A stretch of DNA of 64,000 nucleotides from Adineta steineri (taxonomy: Eukaryota; Rotifera; Eurotatoria; Adinetida; Adinetidae): assembly GCA_905250115.1 (NCBI GenBank), contig CAJNOI010000152.1, forward strand, positions 155,213-219,212. Direction: 5' to 3'. Below, one piece after another: positions 1 to 13,100 of this stretch. The notes beneath the pieces were generated by a model. The model was not told where the DNA came from, did not search any database, and saw only the letters and a list, made by a program, of their open reading frames with translations. Each line of letters opens with the position of its first letter. Position 1 is the stretch's first letter. A program made the position numbers and the translations under genes.

Positions 1-113
1 TAATCTTAGATATGAGTAATAAATATATTTTATTTTTCGATAAAATTTCACGTCAAACTTCAGTCTAAGAAGCAATCTTGTTAATTAATCGACCAAAAGT
101 TAGTATTTCATCT

Positions 114-664
114 TTATTGGTGTCGTCTTTCTTGCCGTTGATAATATTTTCTAAGTATAAAAAGTACACTTCCCACAATAAAAAGGACAAAAAAAACAAA
201 AAGAGAACTATATGCTTTTAATTTCGAAGGTTTATTCCATTGCCAAGACCATGTTCCAGGGGAAGGATAATTATGATGTCGATAACATCGATAGATTTGA
301 TTTAACTAATTTAAGAAAAGGAAAGAAAATAACTTAAAACATATAAAATATTCTTACTTTTTTCGTTTGTGCAATACTTGTCGCCCACCATTTTAGAGAA
401 TACGTAGAACTCGATTCTATTCGATCATTTCCTTCATCTAAAATGGTAATATTCCATGCTGGTTTCCATCGATCTTTTTTCAAAGGACCTACGACTTCAT
501 TAGATTTAATCTGGCAATAACGTTCGACGTATGTTTTTGATTGATGATATTCAATGATTCCAAGCGCAAGTACACATACACCAAATTAGTAGTTTAACAC
601 AAAAAGTATCACGTCTGGATCCTCTTTCTGTCAGAAATCTTATAAATGTTGGTGATAATGACAT
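114..664 (-). pseudogene. Membrane-anchored glycoprotein gene with a frame break
   Basis: The minus strand holds an ATG at 664 followed by an open frame (MSLSPTFIRFLTERG...) that ends in a TGA near 551. The coding sense resumes one frame over (GIIEYHQSKTYVERYCQ), continues to a good donor (GTAAGAA, intron 306-357) and ends in an exon 114-305 with a Trp-rich stretch, one hydrophobic segment (SSLFVFFVLFIVGSVLF) and a short basic tail before TAA at 114. The predicted layout is an N-terminal hydrophobic segment, an extracellular stretch with an N-glycosylation site (NIT) and a C-terminal membrane anchor. I do not recognise the family. A diverged copy of the 5' half, sharing the same frame break, lies at 18539-19170, so the break is probably old rather than a sequencing error. 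An unrecognised intron is the alternative. Confidence 0.5.
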
Positions 665-1010
665 GCAGAATTTGATTTTTTTTTCAGCCCGATAATGAAT
701 GGGTTGCTTGTAATTTACCTTTTGATGTACATAAAAGCACATTTTTGCTTCGTATACAAACAGAACAGAAAAAATAAAAGAAAATATGTATCAAGAAACG
801 AATAATAATTATAAAAAGAATCGTAATTAAATGAAATATCTATTTTTTCTTTTCTAAAAACCAATTTTTTTCTTGCATTGGTAGAAAAGTCAAAGATTTG
901 TAATATAATGATTTTTTTAACATAGTTTGAATCTTTTGTGTAGAATTAGAATACATAGATTTTGAGATAAGTACTCAGTGAAAAAAGTGATCCATTAGTC
1001 TGATCAACTA

Positions 1011-1062
1011 GGGTGTGGATATGATGTTAATCTCTTACTCAAACTCACAGCCACACCCACAC
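1011..1062. repeat. Telomere-like foldback element
   Basis: GGGTGTGG at the left and CCACACCCACAC at the right, about 30 bp apart. First copy in the window, just past the 3' end of the polycystin-like gene. Confidence 0.7.
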
Positions 1063-1191
1063 ATTAATCGTGTAATTCTATGTTACAGATATCAAACATA
1101 TGGTCAATTTCAAAGATTTATTTCGAAAAAAAAATTGAAAATCTATTCAGAGTTCATTATATGAGTATTAGTCATTTTTGAAAGGTAATAT

Positions 1192-4100
1192 TTAAACTCC
1201 AGCTTTTTCCAGTCTTGATAATTCGATTTTTTGGTCAATATAAATCTCAAAGAAAGCAAATAATTACAAATAAAAATACAACAGATATCAACATACTTTA
1301 TTGAATGCCTCTAGTAATTGATCAATTTTATCAGGAAAATTTTCAACTGGATCAAAATATTGTAAACGCATTCGACAATCTCGTTCTTCTTGAATTTCTG
1401 ATTGATTTAATCTTTTCAAACCTAAAATATTAATAGACAACTATATTTCACTGAGATACGTCAATCTTAAGAGTGTGTGTCGAAGGCTTTTCTTCAGTCA
1501 TACTCATATCCACCTACACCCACACCCTCAAGAGAAGCTCTGAGTCATCTAATATGAAGAGGTCTAGATTACAATCTTCAGACCCTATAAAATCTGTTTA
1601 CAGGGCATGAATGAAATCTCAATTGGTCTGCATAAATGATATAAATCTACGTACCTGACCATCGTAAAAATTTCTTAAGCATAAATGATAGCATAATTTG
1701 ATCTTCTTTTTGATTGTCTTTCGCATGACGAAAACTGTCACTAATTATTGAAACAAACATACTTAAACAAACAAAAACAACTAGAAAAATAAATAAAGCA
1801 AAACAGAATGGACCAAGAAAAGCATCAGCTCCCATTATTTGTGATGCATCAAATTTCATTAATGTCATTTCAAAAAGCATTTGAGTAGTGTTTAATAAAC
1901 TTGAACAGGACGAAAGTTTTGATACAAATAATAAATAAAATAAACTAAGAAATGCCATAAATACAATTGCAAACATTATCGAAAATGAAATCAATGCCTT
2001 TGCACAATATTTTAATATTTCAGCAAATAAAGATATTTGTTGATTAAAACGAAGTAATTGAAGACATTTAATGGTACTAAAAAAACAACAATAACCAAGA
2101 AGAAATGTTAAAATATCATTAACATAAACTGCAAGTTGTAAATTGATATAAATATAACCATTTGTTTGTTCAAATAATTGACTGATACGATTAGTTTCTT
2201 GAAAACGCCAAAAATAAACTCCAATACTTCCCAATGAACAACCAATTATACCTAATTGAATTAGCGACCAAAATTGACGAAAATATTTTAATCTTAATTC
2301 AAATAATAATCGAATTTCAATGATTATAAAATATATTATAAAAAATATATAGAAAATTGTACAAATTAATTGTAATATTGATGTAAATGCTAAATTCAAA
2401 AAACAAAAATTTATTTGTCTGTGGAAATAAAAACTAAAGAGTAAATTACTGTAGAAATTAATTGGTTCGAAACGAGCTGTTGTATAAACGCCACTTGTTG
2501 GTAAAAATTCAGCAAGTAAAGTAACTGCAGTTAATAATTGAACACTTGGATTATATAATGTTAGTTGAATAAAAACAGCTCTTGTTTTCTCATCAATCCA
2601 ATCTAATTGATGAAGTCTAGATAAATTTGTTTTCATATCGGATAAAGGACCACGAAATTCATATACATAACCACCTCCTCTATATGTTTCAAATTCCCCT
2701 ACATATGTACATGTATCTAATTCATCACTCGTAGAATAGTTAAATGCTTTTAACACTGATGAACTGAATTCTTCAGTCGTTGTATTTGTTGTCCATCCTG
2801 GTTGAAATAATTGTGTTTCTTCGTTAAAAAAATTATAACTATCTTCGCATATTGAAATGACACGTTGATCGGGACATAATTCTGATTTGACACGTAATTG
2901 TCTCATTGTTGCCCAACCAATTAATCGACTGAATTTATCATTTAAGAATCCATTTAGATATTGTGGAGTATCTCCATTATACCATTGTTGTGCACGAATA
3001 TTTGATACAAAACTATTTTCTAACCAATACCAATATTCATCGATTGTATTGATCTAGAAAAACAAAATTCATTTTCAACACATGAAAAGAAGAACAAACT
3101 TGAGTATAGCCAGCAGTCGTTTGTCTTTGATTGAGAAAATAAGCTCGTAAATGATTGACTTGAGAAAAACTATGTTGTTCACGACTTGAATAAGTTATTA
3201 CAAACACTAATATGGCAAATATCAAACAAATAAGGAATCCGCGAATAATTCCCCACATTTGAATTTCTTTTAAACGTTGATCACGAGCATAAATAATTTC
3301 ATTTTCATTAAGACGATTAATACTTTTTCGAGATTGAGAAGAAAATATTGAACGATACTATAAATGGAAAATTAATTTTTCTATAGAATTCTAAAAGAAA
3401 ACAAACCTCAAGTGAATGAAGATATTCCTCATCATTGGATAAATTAAATTCATCATCTTCATTTATATATTCACTTGTTTCTTTATCATCTTTTGAATTT
3501 CGACAAAAACATATGAAGAATATAGCCAAACATATAATCTTCAATGACAATATATTTTAAAAATATAAATTAAGAGTAAATAGAAAATATACTTTAATAG
3601 GTTGAGTGAAAATAACCGATGAGAAAAAACCAGTAAGAACAGATGTTAACCATTGTTGAGTTTTGACATCACCAAATTCAATTCCTCGAACAATGAGAAA
3701 AAATATTGAGACAGCAATAATTATCATTGAAAGACCATAAGCAATAAATAAACACCACCAAGGAAATGTTACTGAAGATTTCTTTTTCTTAATTGCAGGA
3801 ATATTTTTCGAACTACTATAATTAAGAATGTGAGTGTCGATGAATGTATTTAGAAATATATACGAACGTTTTTCGAGATGGTTTCATCTTATATAATGCT
3901 TCACGTAATCGTGAGACTTGTTGACGAGGTTGAATACGTCGAAAGAATTGAACAATTAAGAGACTTGGAATCAATGTAAATAATTCGACCATTATACCAA
4001 TTCCAATCTTAAATATAAAAAGATGTTTTCATTAATCAGAAATTGAATATTTCACAGGCATAAGGATGTGGGTGTAGTCTATTTTTCTCCGCTATAAAAA

Positions 4101-7100
4101 TCAATATATACCTGTTGTGGTGCTATATAAAAAGGACCAATCGATAAAGCGCCACTATGCGTTTCACTTGATGCGTTCGCTTCATTTGATAAATCATAAT
4201 ACATTATATTAAGTAACATCGAAGTAAAGAATAAAACAAAACAACAAGTACATCGTTGAACACGTGTAAATTTACTTGATGGTGGACGAGAAAATATTGA
4301 AAACCATAAATGACCATCGGATACACTATGATAAGCTTTTTTTGATAATACATATGAAAATTCTTGCTTTTCTGCGTCACTAGCAATTGGTAAAATTCGT
4401 TCAATCTAAATTGAAGACAAAAATAAGAAATAGTATGTTTTCTATTAGACAACTTACTCGTCCATCATCTTTTTCAACTGCAAACCATTGTTGACAAATA
4501 AAATAAAACTTATCCAAAGTTTGTAAATCTCGAACAATAATATATTTTAAAAACCATGATGCTGAAGAACCTTCACCTGTATTGTCATGCCAAATACGAA
4601 TATAATTTAATAAGCCCAATGATCTATATGTTAATCTTTTATTAAATCTTTAAAAAAAAATAATAGTTTTACTTTGGAACAGCAATAATAAAAGAATTAA
4701 TTCCACCACGTTGAAAAATCTTTCGATGAGGATCAGAAAATAATCGAATTTGTGTTTGATCATTTTCACCCGATAAAACAAAATAAACCTAGCAGGAAGA
4801 AAAAGGGAAGTTTTATTAAGGTATTTTCTTTGTGCTATCTTACTTTTGATTCTGTTCCTGCATTTGTTCTTTGACCAGTAAAAACAAGAATTTGATAATA
4901 ATAATGATCAGATTTATTATTATCAGCTAATGGTGTTACTCCCAGCTAAAAAGAAATGCAAATTTTGATTTTATCAAATATATAAAACAATATGTTTTAG
5001 TTTACTTTTTCAAAATCTTTCTTATCTTTAAAACGTGCATAAATCATTAAAATAATATAAACTATTGAAGTAAATATCATTGTTAAATAAACCGTTTTAT
5101 TTTTCATAAAATCAGCATTGGCAAAAACATAACTCCAATTAATTGGTGCAGGTAAAACAATAAAACCACCAGCAAATGTTGTTAAATGAGTTGAAAGACA
5201 TTCGGTTTCATACAGATTTGTCAATGATCCAACCTATGGTTAAATAAATATCGAATAATCTTTATTTTCTTAATTCATCTTATACGTACAATTAATCCAT
5301 CTGATTTCCAATTATTATTATCATCAAGATAATAACAGCCTGATGTATATATACGAAGTTCATAATTTGATGTAAAATTAAATGATTCATCGGTAATTGG
5401 TAAAGACGTATTTATTGAAGAACTATTTAAACAATACTTAGTAATTTCAGTTGAATTTAATTCTCTTATTCCAAATATTAATGATTGATGACCAGGTGTT
5501 TGTTGATTATTAATAAAATATCGATATATATCATCATTGGTTAAATCTGTAATTACAAAAAAAAGAAATCTATATGAATGTTCAAGAAAAGAAAACATAC
5601 TGAAAGGACAAGAAATTGTCCATCCATCAATAATATTTATTGAACTATTTAATTGTGGTGTTTGATCAAATTTATAAATAAATAAATAAGCTAAATTTGT
5701 ATTTAAAGAATGAATTTCAAAATGAACTGAAATTGGAAGTGAACTTGTTATATTAATATAATGATAATTAAATAATAAATTATTAATAGTTGAAGTAATT
5801 GATGTAACATTTTGTAAATACATTGATGGAATTAATATATTTGGATCACGAGGAATAATCAATTGTATTGGATTATCTTGGTGGGCTTCAAAAGAAACTT
5901 CATTTCCATTTTGATCAATAATCGAAAGTGAAACTGATCTTGAAAGATTTGTATTTTGAAAATTTCCAAAGGAAGCAAGTGGATCTATTTTGGACTGAAT
6001 AAAACAAAAAAATGATTTAATCAAAATGATTCAAATTGTAGAAAATTACTCGAAGTGAAATTGAAGAATTAGACGTTGTGTTCAAAATAAAATCTGATGG
6101 GATACTAAATTGAGCATTTTCAACTTGTTTCACTAGTCTATCTTTAAGTGATGCAATTGATATAGTTTCTAATGATACAAATGATTGAGATGTATTCATT
6201 AGTGAACTTTGACCAATATTTAAGTGAATATTTAATGAAGAAGTTAGTAATGATATGATTTGTGTTACTTGACTATTGATTTGATTTGCTAATTGTTTTT
6301 GATAATAAATATTTCGATTTTTTTCAATTGTTTCAGTAGAAAAATCATTTCCGTCAGAAAATAAATCTTCAAAACAAAAAATTCAAATTCATTAATAATT
6401 AATCATCTAAAAGATCTTACTTAAATTTGACCACGCAGATTCAAGATCAGTATCATAATCAGTAGATATGACATTTGCACGAGAATTATCTAAATCAAGT
6501 ACCTCTGTTCGTCCTTGTAATGGTCCATTCACGGCCTAAAATTAGCAGAATCAATAATTGAAGAAAAAAATTCATTTTATGTCAAAATCATTGAAGCGTG
6601 TGGGTGCTGATTTCATTTCGTATCATCATCCACACCCACAGCCTCAAGAGTTTAATAGAGAAATAAGAATACTGATTTCATATATGTTTTACATTTAAAA
6701 TATTTGAAGCACATTGAAAAAGTTGATTTGATGCTGATTGAGCATCTTCATATGAGATTTTTTCAAATATTGCATATAGAGCAGCAGATAATTCGTAACA
6801 TCGATTTGATACAAGCAACTAGAATCATTAAGAAATATAGAAATCTTCAAAAGAAATATTCTTTATAATTTTTACTAAAGTATTTCGTGTTAATTGATTT
6901 GTTGATTGAGTTAACTGAACTAATGATGATGATTGTAATATAATACTATTTGATGTTGTTATAAGAAGATTAGTTATAAATGTTACTAGATAATCTCGAA
7001 CATTTGCTAGAGAATTTAATTGTATACTATAATTAATCAAAGCTGATTCATTTAATGGTATTGAAATCTATTTTAAATAGAAGTAAAATAAAATAAAATC

Positions 7101-10100
7101 TATTGAATTCAATTACTTGTTGTAAAGTTTGACTTCCTAATGATGATACTGAAATAGTTGCAGCTGGTATTCCACCTAAGAAAGATTATTTTGATTATCT
7201 ATCGTAAGCTAAATATCAATAATTACTTGAAATAGCTTGATCTAAATTTTCACTATTCATTTGATTGAATTCTTGTGATAATGCAGTCATTATTTGTCCA
7301 ACAACATTTTGATTTCCACTTGAAAGTAATCGAACAACTGGATTATTTGTTATCGTACTCGATGAATTTGTTATTTTATCAATTAAATCATTGATTGTTG
7401 CTAAATCTCTAATAATATTAACAGAAGATATATTCACTTGTGTAACAGAACCAGCAAGATCTCGAACATAAACAACAAGATTAAGTAATGAAGTTTCATT
7501 ATCACCAGCTGGTAATCGAACTTGAAAATTATACTCCGGTGAAAATGCAATTATTGTTCGTTGTGATATGTCTGTTGTCCATGCTAAAATGACAGAAAGT
7601 ACAAAAGTCAGTTCGTAATGAAAAGTAAACATACCATATAATGAATAATCTTGTATTCCATCTACATCATACCAATTTGGACACTCAATAGTAAATAAAG
7701 TAGTTATAGTACCACTAAGAGGATTGATTGAACATGAACCATTTGCAGGTGGTTGATTAATAATAAAATTTAATGCACTTGTACTTATTGCGGATAGAAA
7801 TGTATAAACAACTTCAAAACGCCAAAGACTTATTTGAAGATTATTAAGAAATAATAGATCTGTTGCTGTGAAATTACTTGTATTTGTACCTAAAATAATC
7901 AATAAATATATAGGATAATTAAAAAAACAAAATGTTTACCAAAAAACCAAATATTTTCATATAGAATCGTATTATTAAATAAAGTCCATTGGGTAGAATT
8001 TGAAGATGTTGAATTGTCTGATCCTTGATAAATATTCCATTTAATACTTTGAAGATTTGTACAAGTTCCAATACAAACAGTAAATAAAGCAACTTGTGTT
8101 GTTGGATTAAGAAGTTGAAATTCAAGATTTGGAACACACATTGATGATATTACACAACTAAAATAAATATTTTTCATTAGAATAATTCAATTAAAAACTC
8201 ATAAAGAATTTACCCAACAGCAATCAGTTGTGGATGAGTAACTTCAATTGTAACCAGTACATAACCTGTTGCTTGAATAGAAGAATTCTTACGATTTTCC
8301 ATATAAACCATAAATTGATACATTCGATTAGATTGAAGAGAACCACCGAGGACTTTTAGAGATGAATTAGGTGATAAAGTTAAATTTCCGAGTATCAATC
8401 CTGTTCCATTTCCTTTTTAAAAAAAAAATAAAAATGATTGAATTAGATTTTCATTAATAATTTTACCTGATCGAGTTGACAAACATGATGGATTATAAGG
8501 ATCAATTCTTGAATCATCAATTGATAATAATATGCCTTGTATATTTGGAAAATTATATAAACCATAAATTCGACAATAATATGTATATTTCCATTTCTAT
8601 AATTAAAAATAAAAATAAAATTATTTTAATACTCACCTACACATATATTACTTACAGTTGCATCAAATGTATCTTCGTCAGGATCAACTGAAAATGTTCC
8701 AGGATCAAGTAAAAGATCCTGTTGATCACCTCGTGTTACCATAGATGTTCCTAATTGAACAAGATTTGCTGTTATACCTGTTGCAGTTATTCTCACATAA
8801 ACTGAAGATGAAGATTTTAAATTTGGTGAATCAATCATTATTACAGTTAGTGTTAATTGATAAACACCATAAGCAAGAGTTCTTGATGGAATATAAAGTT
8901 CAGTATATGCTGTCATAACTTTTTCATTTAATAGAATGTCAAATGAACAACTAGTTGAAGTACAATTCTTTATTGTCCATTTTGTAGTTGTTGAAAGTGA
9001 ACCATCACAATTAAATTGAATCATTGAACTAATAGAAAAATCTTGACTACGTCGATACGTCATTGGAGATGATAAAGATGATTGTCCAGGAATCAATGTA
9101 ATCGTCGGTGAATAACAAGCTAGTTTAAAAAAGAAAAGGTTGATAAACTATTTTTTATATTATTCATATTATTACTTTCATTGATAGCTAATCCTTGAGA
9201 AGTTATGATGGAAGTCGTGCTACTTGAGGTACTACTAGTGGTAGTGGCAGTACTAATTGTGGTACTACTAGTGGTAGTGGCAGTACTAATTGTGGTACTA
9301 CTACTTGTAGTGCTGCTACTGCTTGTAGTGGTGCTACTGCTTGTAGTGGTACTGCTAGTGGTGGTCGTAGTAGTGGTGCTACTTGAAGTACTGCTGCTGC
9401 TTGTAGTGGTGCTAGTTGAGGTACTGCTAGTGGTAGTAGTGCTACTTGAGGTACTACTGCTGCTCGTTGTAGTACTGCTGGTGGTGGTGGTAGTGGTAGT
9501 AGTGCTACTTGAAGTACTACTGCTACTCGTGGTAGTACTACTTGAAGTACTGGTACTGCTCGTAGTAGTACTGCTAGTGGTGCTACTTGAAGTACTGGTA
9601 CTAGTAGTGGTAGTAGTAGTACTACTTGTGGTACTGCTGCTACTTGTTGTAGTACTTGTAGTGGTGGTGGTAGTAGTAGTGCTACTTGTGGTACTACTAC
9701 TGCTTGTAGTAGTACTAGTGGTGGTAGTAGTAGTAGTACTGCTAGTGGTAGTAGTGCTACTTGAAGTACTGCTAGTAGTAGTGGTAGTACTACTTGTGGT
9801 ACTGCTGCTGCTCGTTGTAGTACTGCTGCTGGTGGTTGTAGTGCTACTTGAGGTACTGCTGGTAGTAGTAGTACTACTACTTGTGGTGCTGATACTGCTT
9901 GTAGTAGTGGTACTTGTGGTGCTGCTGCTACTTGTTGTAGTACTTGTAGTGGTAGTGGTAGTAGTAGTACTGCTAGTGGTGGTCGTGGTAGTAGTGCTGC
10001 TTGAGGTGCTACTGCTGCTCGTAGTAGTACTACTGGTGGTACTGCTGCTACTCGTTGTAGCACTAGTGGTGGTAGTAGTGGTACTACTTGTAGTACTGGT

Positions 10101-13100
10101 GGTAGTAGTAGTAGTGCTACTTGTGGTGCTGGTGGTGGTGGTAGTGGTACTCGTAGTACTGCTACTGCTTGTAGTACTCCTGCTTGTGGTACTGGTTGTG
10201 GTGGTACTTGTAGTACTGCTACTGCTTGTAGTCTTAGTGGTGGTAGTAGTAGTACTGCTAGTTGTGGTACTGCTGCTGCTGCTCGTAGTAGTAGTAGTGG
10301 TGGTGGTCGGTATTGCTAAAGTATAAAACAATTGTGCTTTACTCAGTCAAATTAGAGAGAATTTATACCAAAAACATTAATATGAGATTAACTAATTAAA
10401 GCAACATTTCATTTGATTTTTATCAATTTTTCAAATAATAGTCGCAAAAAACTAACTATCAATTACAATTTCATAATGTACTATTATATACAAATAACTT
10501 ACGACAGCTGTTATTTTGAAGAGCGAATTGTTGTACTCGACTATTATTTCGATCAGTAACATATATATTTCCATAGCTATCAAAAGCCATACTTTGTGGA
10601 AAAGATAATTGAGACGCAGATGAACCACCTCCCGAACATCCTACTATACATCGAAAACCATAATAACTCGAAGCAACAATACGATGATTATAACTATCGA
10701 CAATAAAAAGATAACCATTAGCATCAAGGACAATTCCAGTTGGATAGTTGAGTGTAATATTTGCCGATGATCCATTACCAACGATTGTCATTCCATCTAA
10801 CTGACCAGTTTGAACAAATTGAATACGATTGTTAGCACAATCCGCGATGTATAGGTTTAAATTACTATCAACATAGATTCCTTGAGGAGAATTAAGCATA
10901 TTTGATAGTGATCCAGCAGAACCATTACCGGCTGCGATTGTCGGAATGGTCGTACCATTATTAAGTAAGAGTTTAACAACTTGATGAAGATTTTTAAGTG
11001 AACAATAAAGATTATTATTAATATCAATAAATAAACCATAACAACTTCCATTAACATTCATAACAGTAACACGATTTGATGTATTAAATGCATATTTATC
11101 GACTCGACCATATAAATAACCATTATCAATATAAGTATCACCAGTCATAGACATAAAAAGACTGTATGGATTACTCAAATTACTATAAATATTACTTGTT
11201 GATGTAGTACTCCATTGAGGCCATGATAAAATAGTGTTACTAACTCGATTAGGTACATATACAGTATTAATTCCATTAATAAAAATACCATATGGTAATG
11301 TACCAATTGTACTACTTGATGCAAAAGTTGATGCATTAGAATACCATGAAGCATTAGAACAAAATGTTGGTTGATTATAATAGATATCTAAGATAAAATA
11401 AATTCATATCATCGAAAACATAATATAAAAATAACTTACTACATGAATTTGATGCTAATATAAACTTTTGCACTCGATAGTTAAATCTATCAGCGACAAA
11501 TATATTTCCATAACTATCAAATCTTAAAATTACTGGCTGATTCAATTGACTTGATGCAGAACCAGCTATTGTCGTACATCCAAATAAACATCGAAAACCA
11601 TATGGTCCTGATCCAATTATTCGATGATTAAGAGTATCCGTAATAAAAAGATATCCGTTATCATCTAATATAATGCAATTGGGCTGATAAAGTGTAATAG
11701 TTCCTGGTGCACTAGCTCCTGCTAAAGTTATTCCAGTAAATTGTCCAACAGGAAACATTTGTATTCTATTGTTATTACAATCTGCAACATATAAATTAAC
11801 TTGAGCATCGACAAAAATCCCAAGAGGCGTATAAAGTGTGGTCGCTGTTGATCCAGCTGCACCTGTACCAGCAACAATAGTTGATGTAAGTACATTATCA
11901 TTTAACCATTTCTTAACAACTTGATGAGAAGTATATGCTGAACAATAAAGAGTATTACTAATATCAACAAAAATGCCAGCACATGCATTAGGAACTGACA
12001 TTACAGAAGTACTTATATTTGAGTTGAATGAAAATTTATCAACTCGACGATTATTGTAACCATTATCAACATATATATCACCTATAGGAGTAACGAAAAG
12101 GTCAAATGGTGTACTCAGACTACCAGAAAGAATTTTATCTGGATTAGTACTTCCTTCGAACCATACTAGAACCTTATTAGTTTGTGGATTAGCTACATAA
12201 ACAGTATTATTAATACTAACAAAAACACCATATACGTAAGTTCCAGCCGTACTACTATTAGCAAATGTAATCGCATCTGTATACCAAGTCGTAGATGGAC
12301 AGAAGCTTGGTTGATTGGTAGTTGTACCTAAAAAAAATTAATTAAAAAAATTATTGATGTTATTTTTCAAACGTATTCATCAAGTTAAATATTTCCTAAT
12401 AGAAAAATATTAATCGTATGGTCGATCTTATAAAGATTTTAAGAGAATTCGATAGTTTAATACAATCAGAATCAATTTCACTATTGTGTTTTCCACAAAA
12501 AAAGAAACTAAAATTGGTTAATTCAAATAAATCTTTTCAATTAGATTTTATCATAGTTGTTAAATTTTATAGAAAAAAAAAAAGCTTTTATTTTACTTAC
12601 TATAAATATTACTTGTTACATAAAATTTTTGAATCCGATGGTTGTATGTATCAGCAACAAACATATTACCGTAACTATCGAAACTTAAACTGGATGGATA
12701 ATATAATTGATTAGATGCTGAAGCTGCAACACTTGAACATCCTACTAAACAATGAAATCCGTTTGGTCCTGATCCAACAATACGATTATTGTAATAATCC
12801 GCAATGAATACATAGTTATCAGCATCCAGAGCAATTCCGGTAGGACAACTGAGACTAATAGTTCCAGTTGCTCCAGTTCCTGCAAGCGTTATTCCATTTA
12901 CTTGTTGTGATAGGAATTTTTGCACCCTATTGTTGGTACAATCAGCAACGTACAAATTAAGATCTGTATCAACAAAGATTCCGCGAGGATCATGAAGCGT
13001 ATTTGATGTTGATCCAGCACAACCTGTGCCAGCAGCGATTGTCCATATATTTGAATTACTATTCAATGATTTTGTATTAACTTGATGATAATTAAGTGGT

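Noticed and set aside
9203-10326. Long plus-strand Val/Leu ORF (373 codons) and minus-strand Ala/Leu/Pro ORF (286 codons)
   Set aside because: Both are other-frame readings of the Ser/Thr triplet tract; composition is explained by the repeat and no splice or motif support exists.
12418-12714. 98-aa plus ORF
   Set aside because: Antisense to the intron and the end of an NHL exon.
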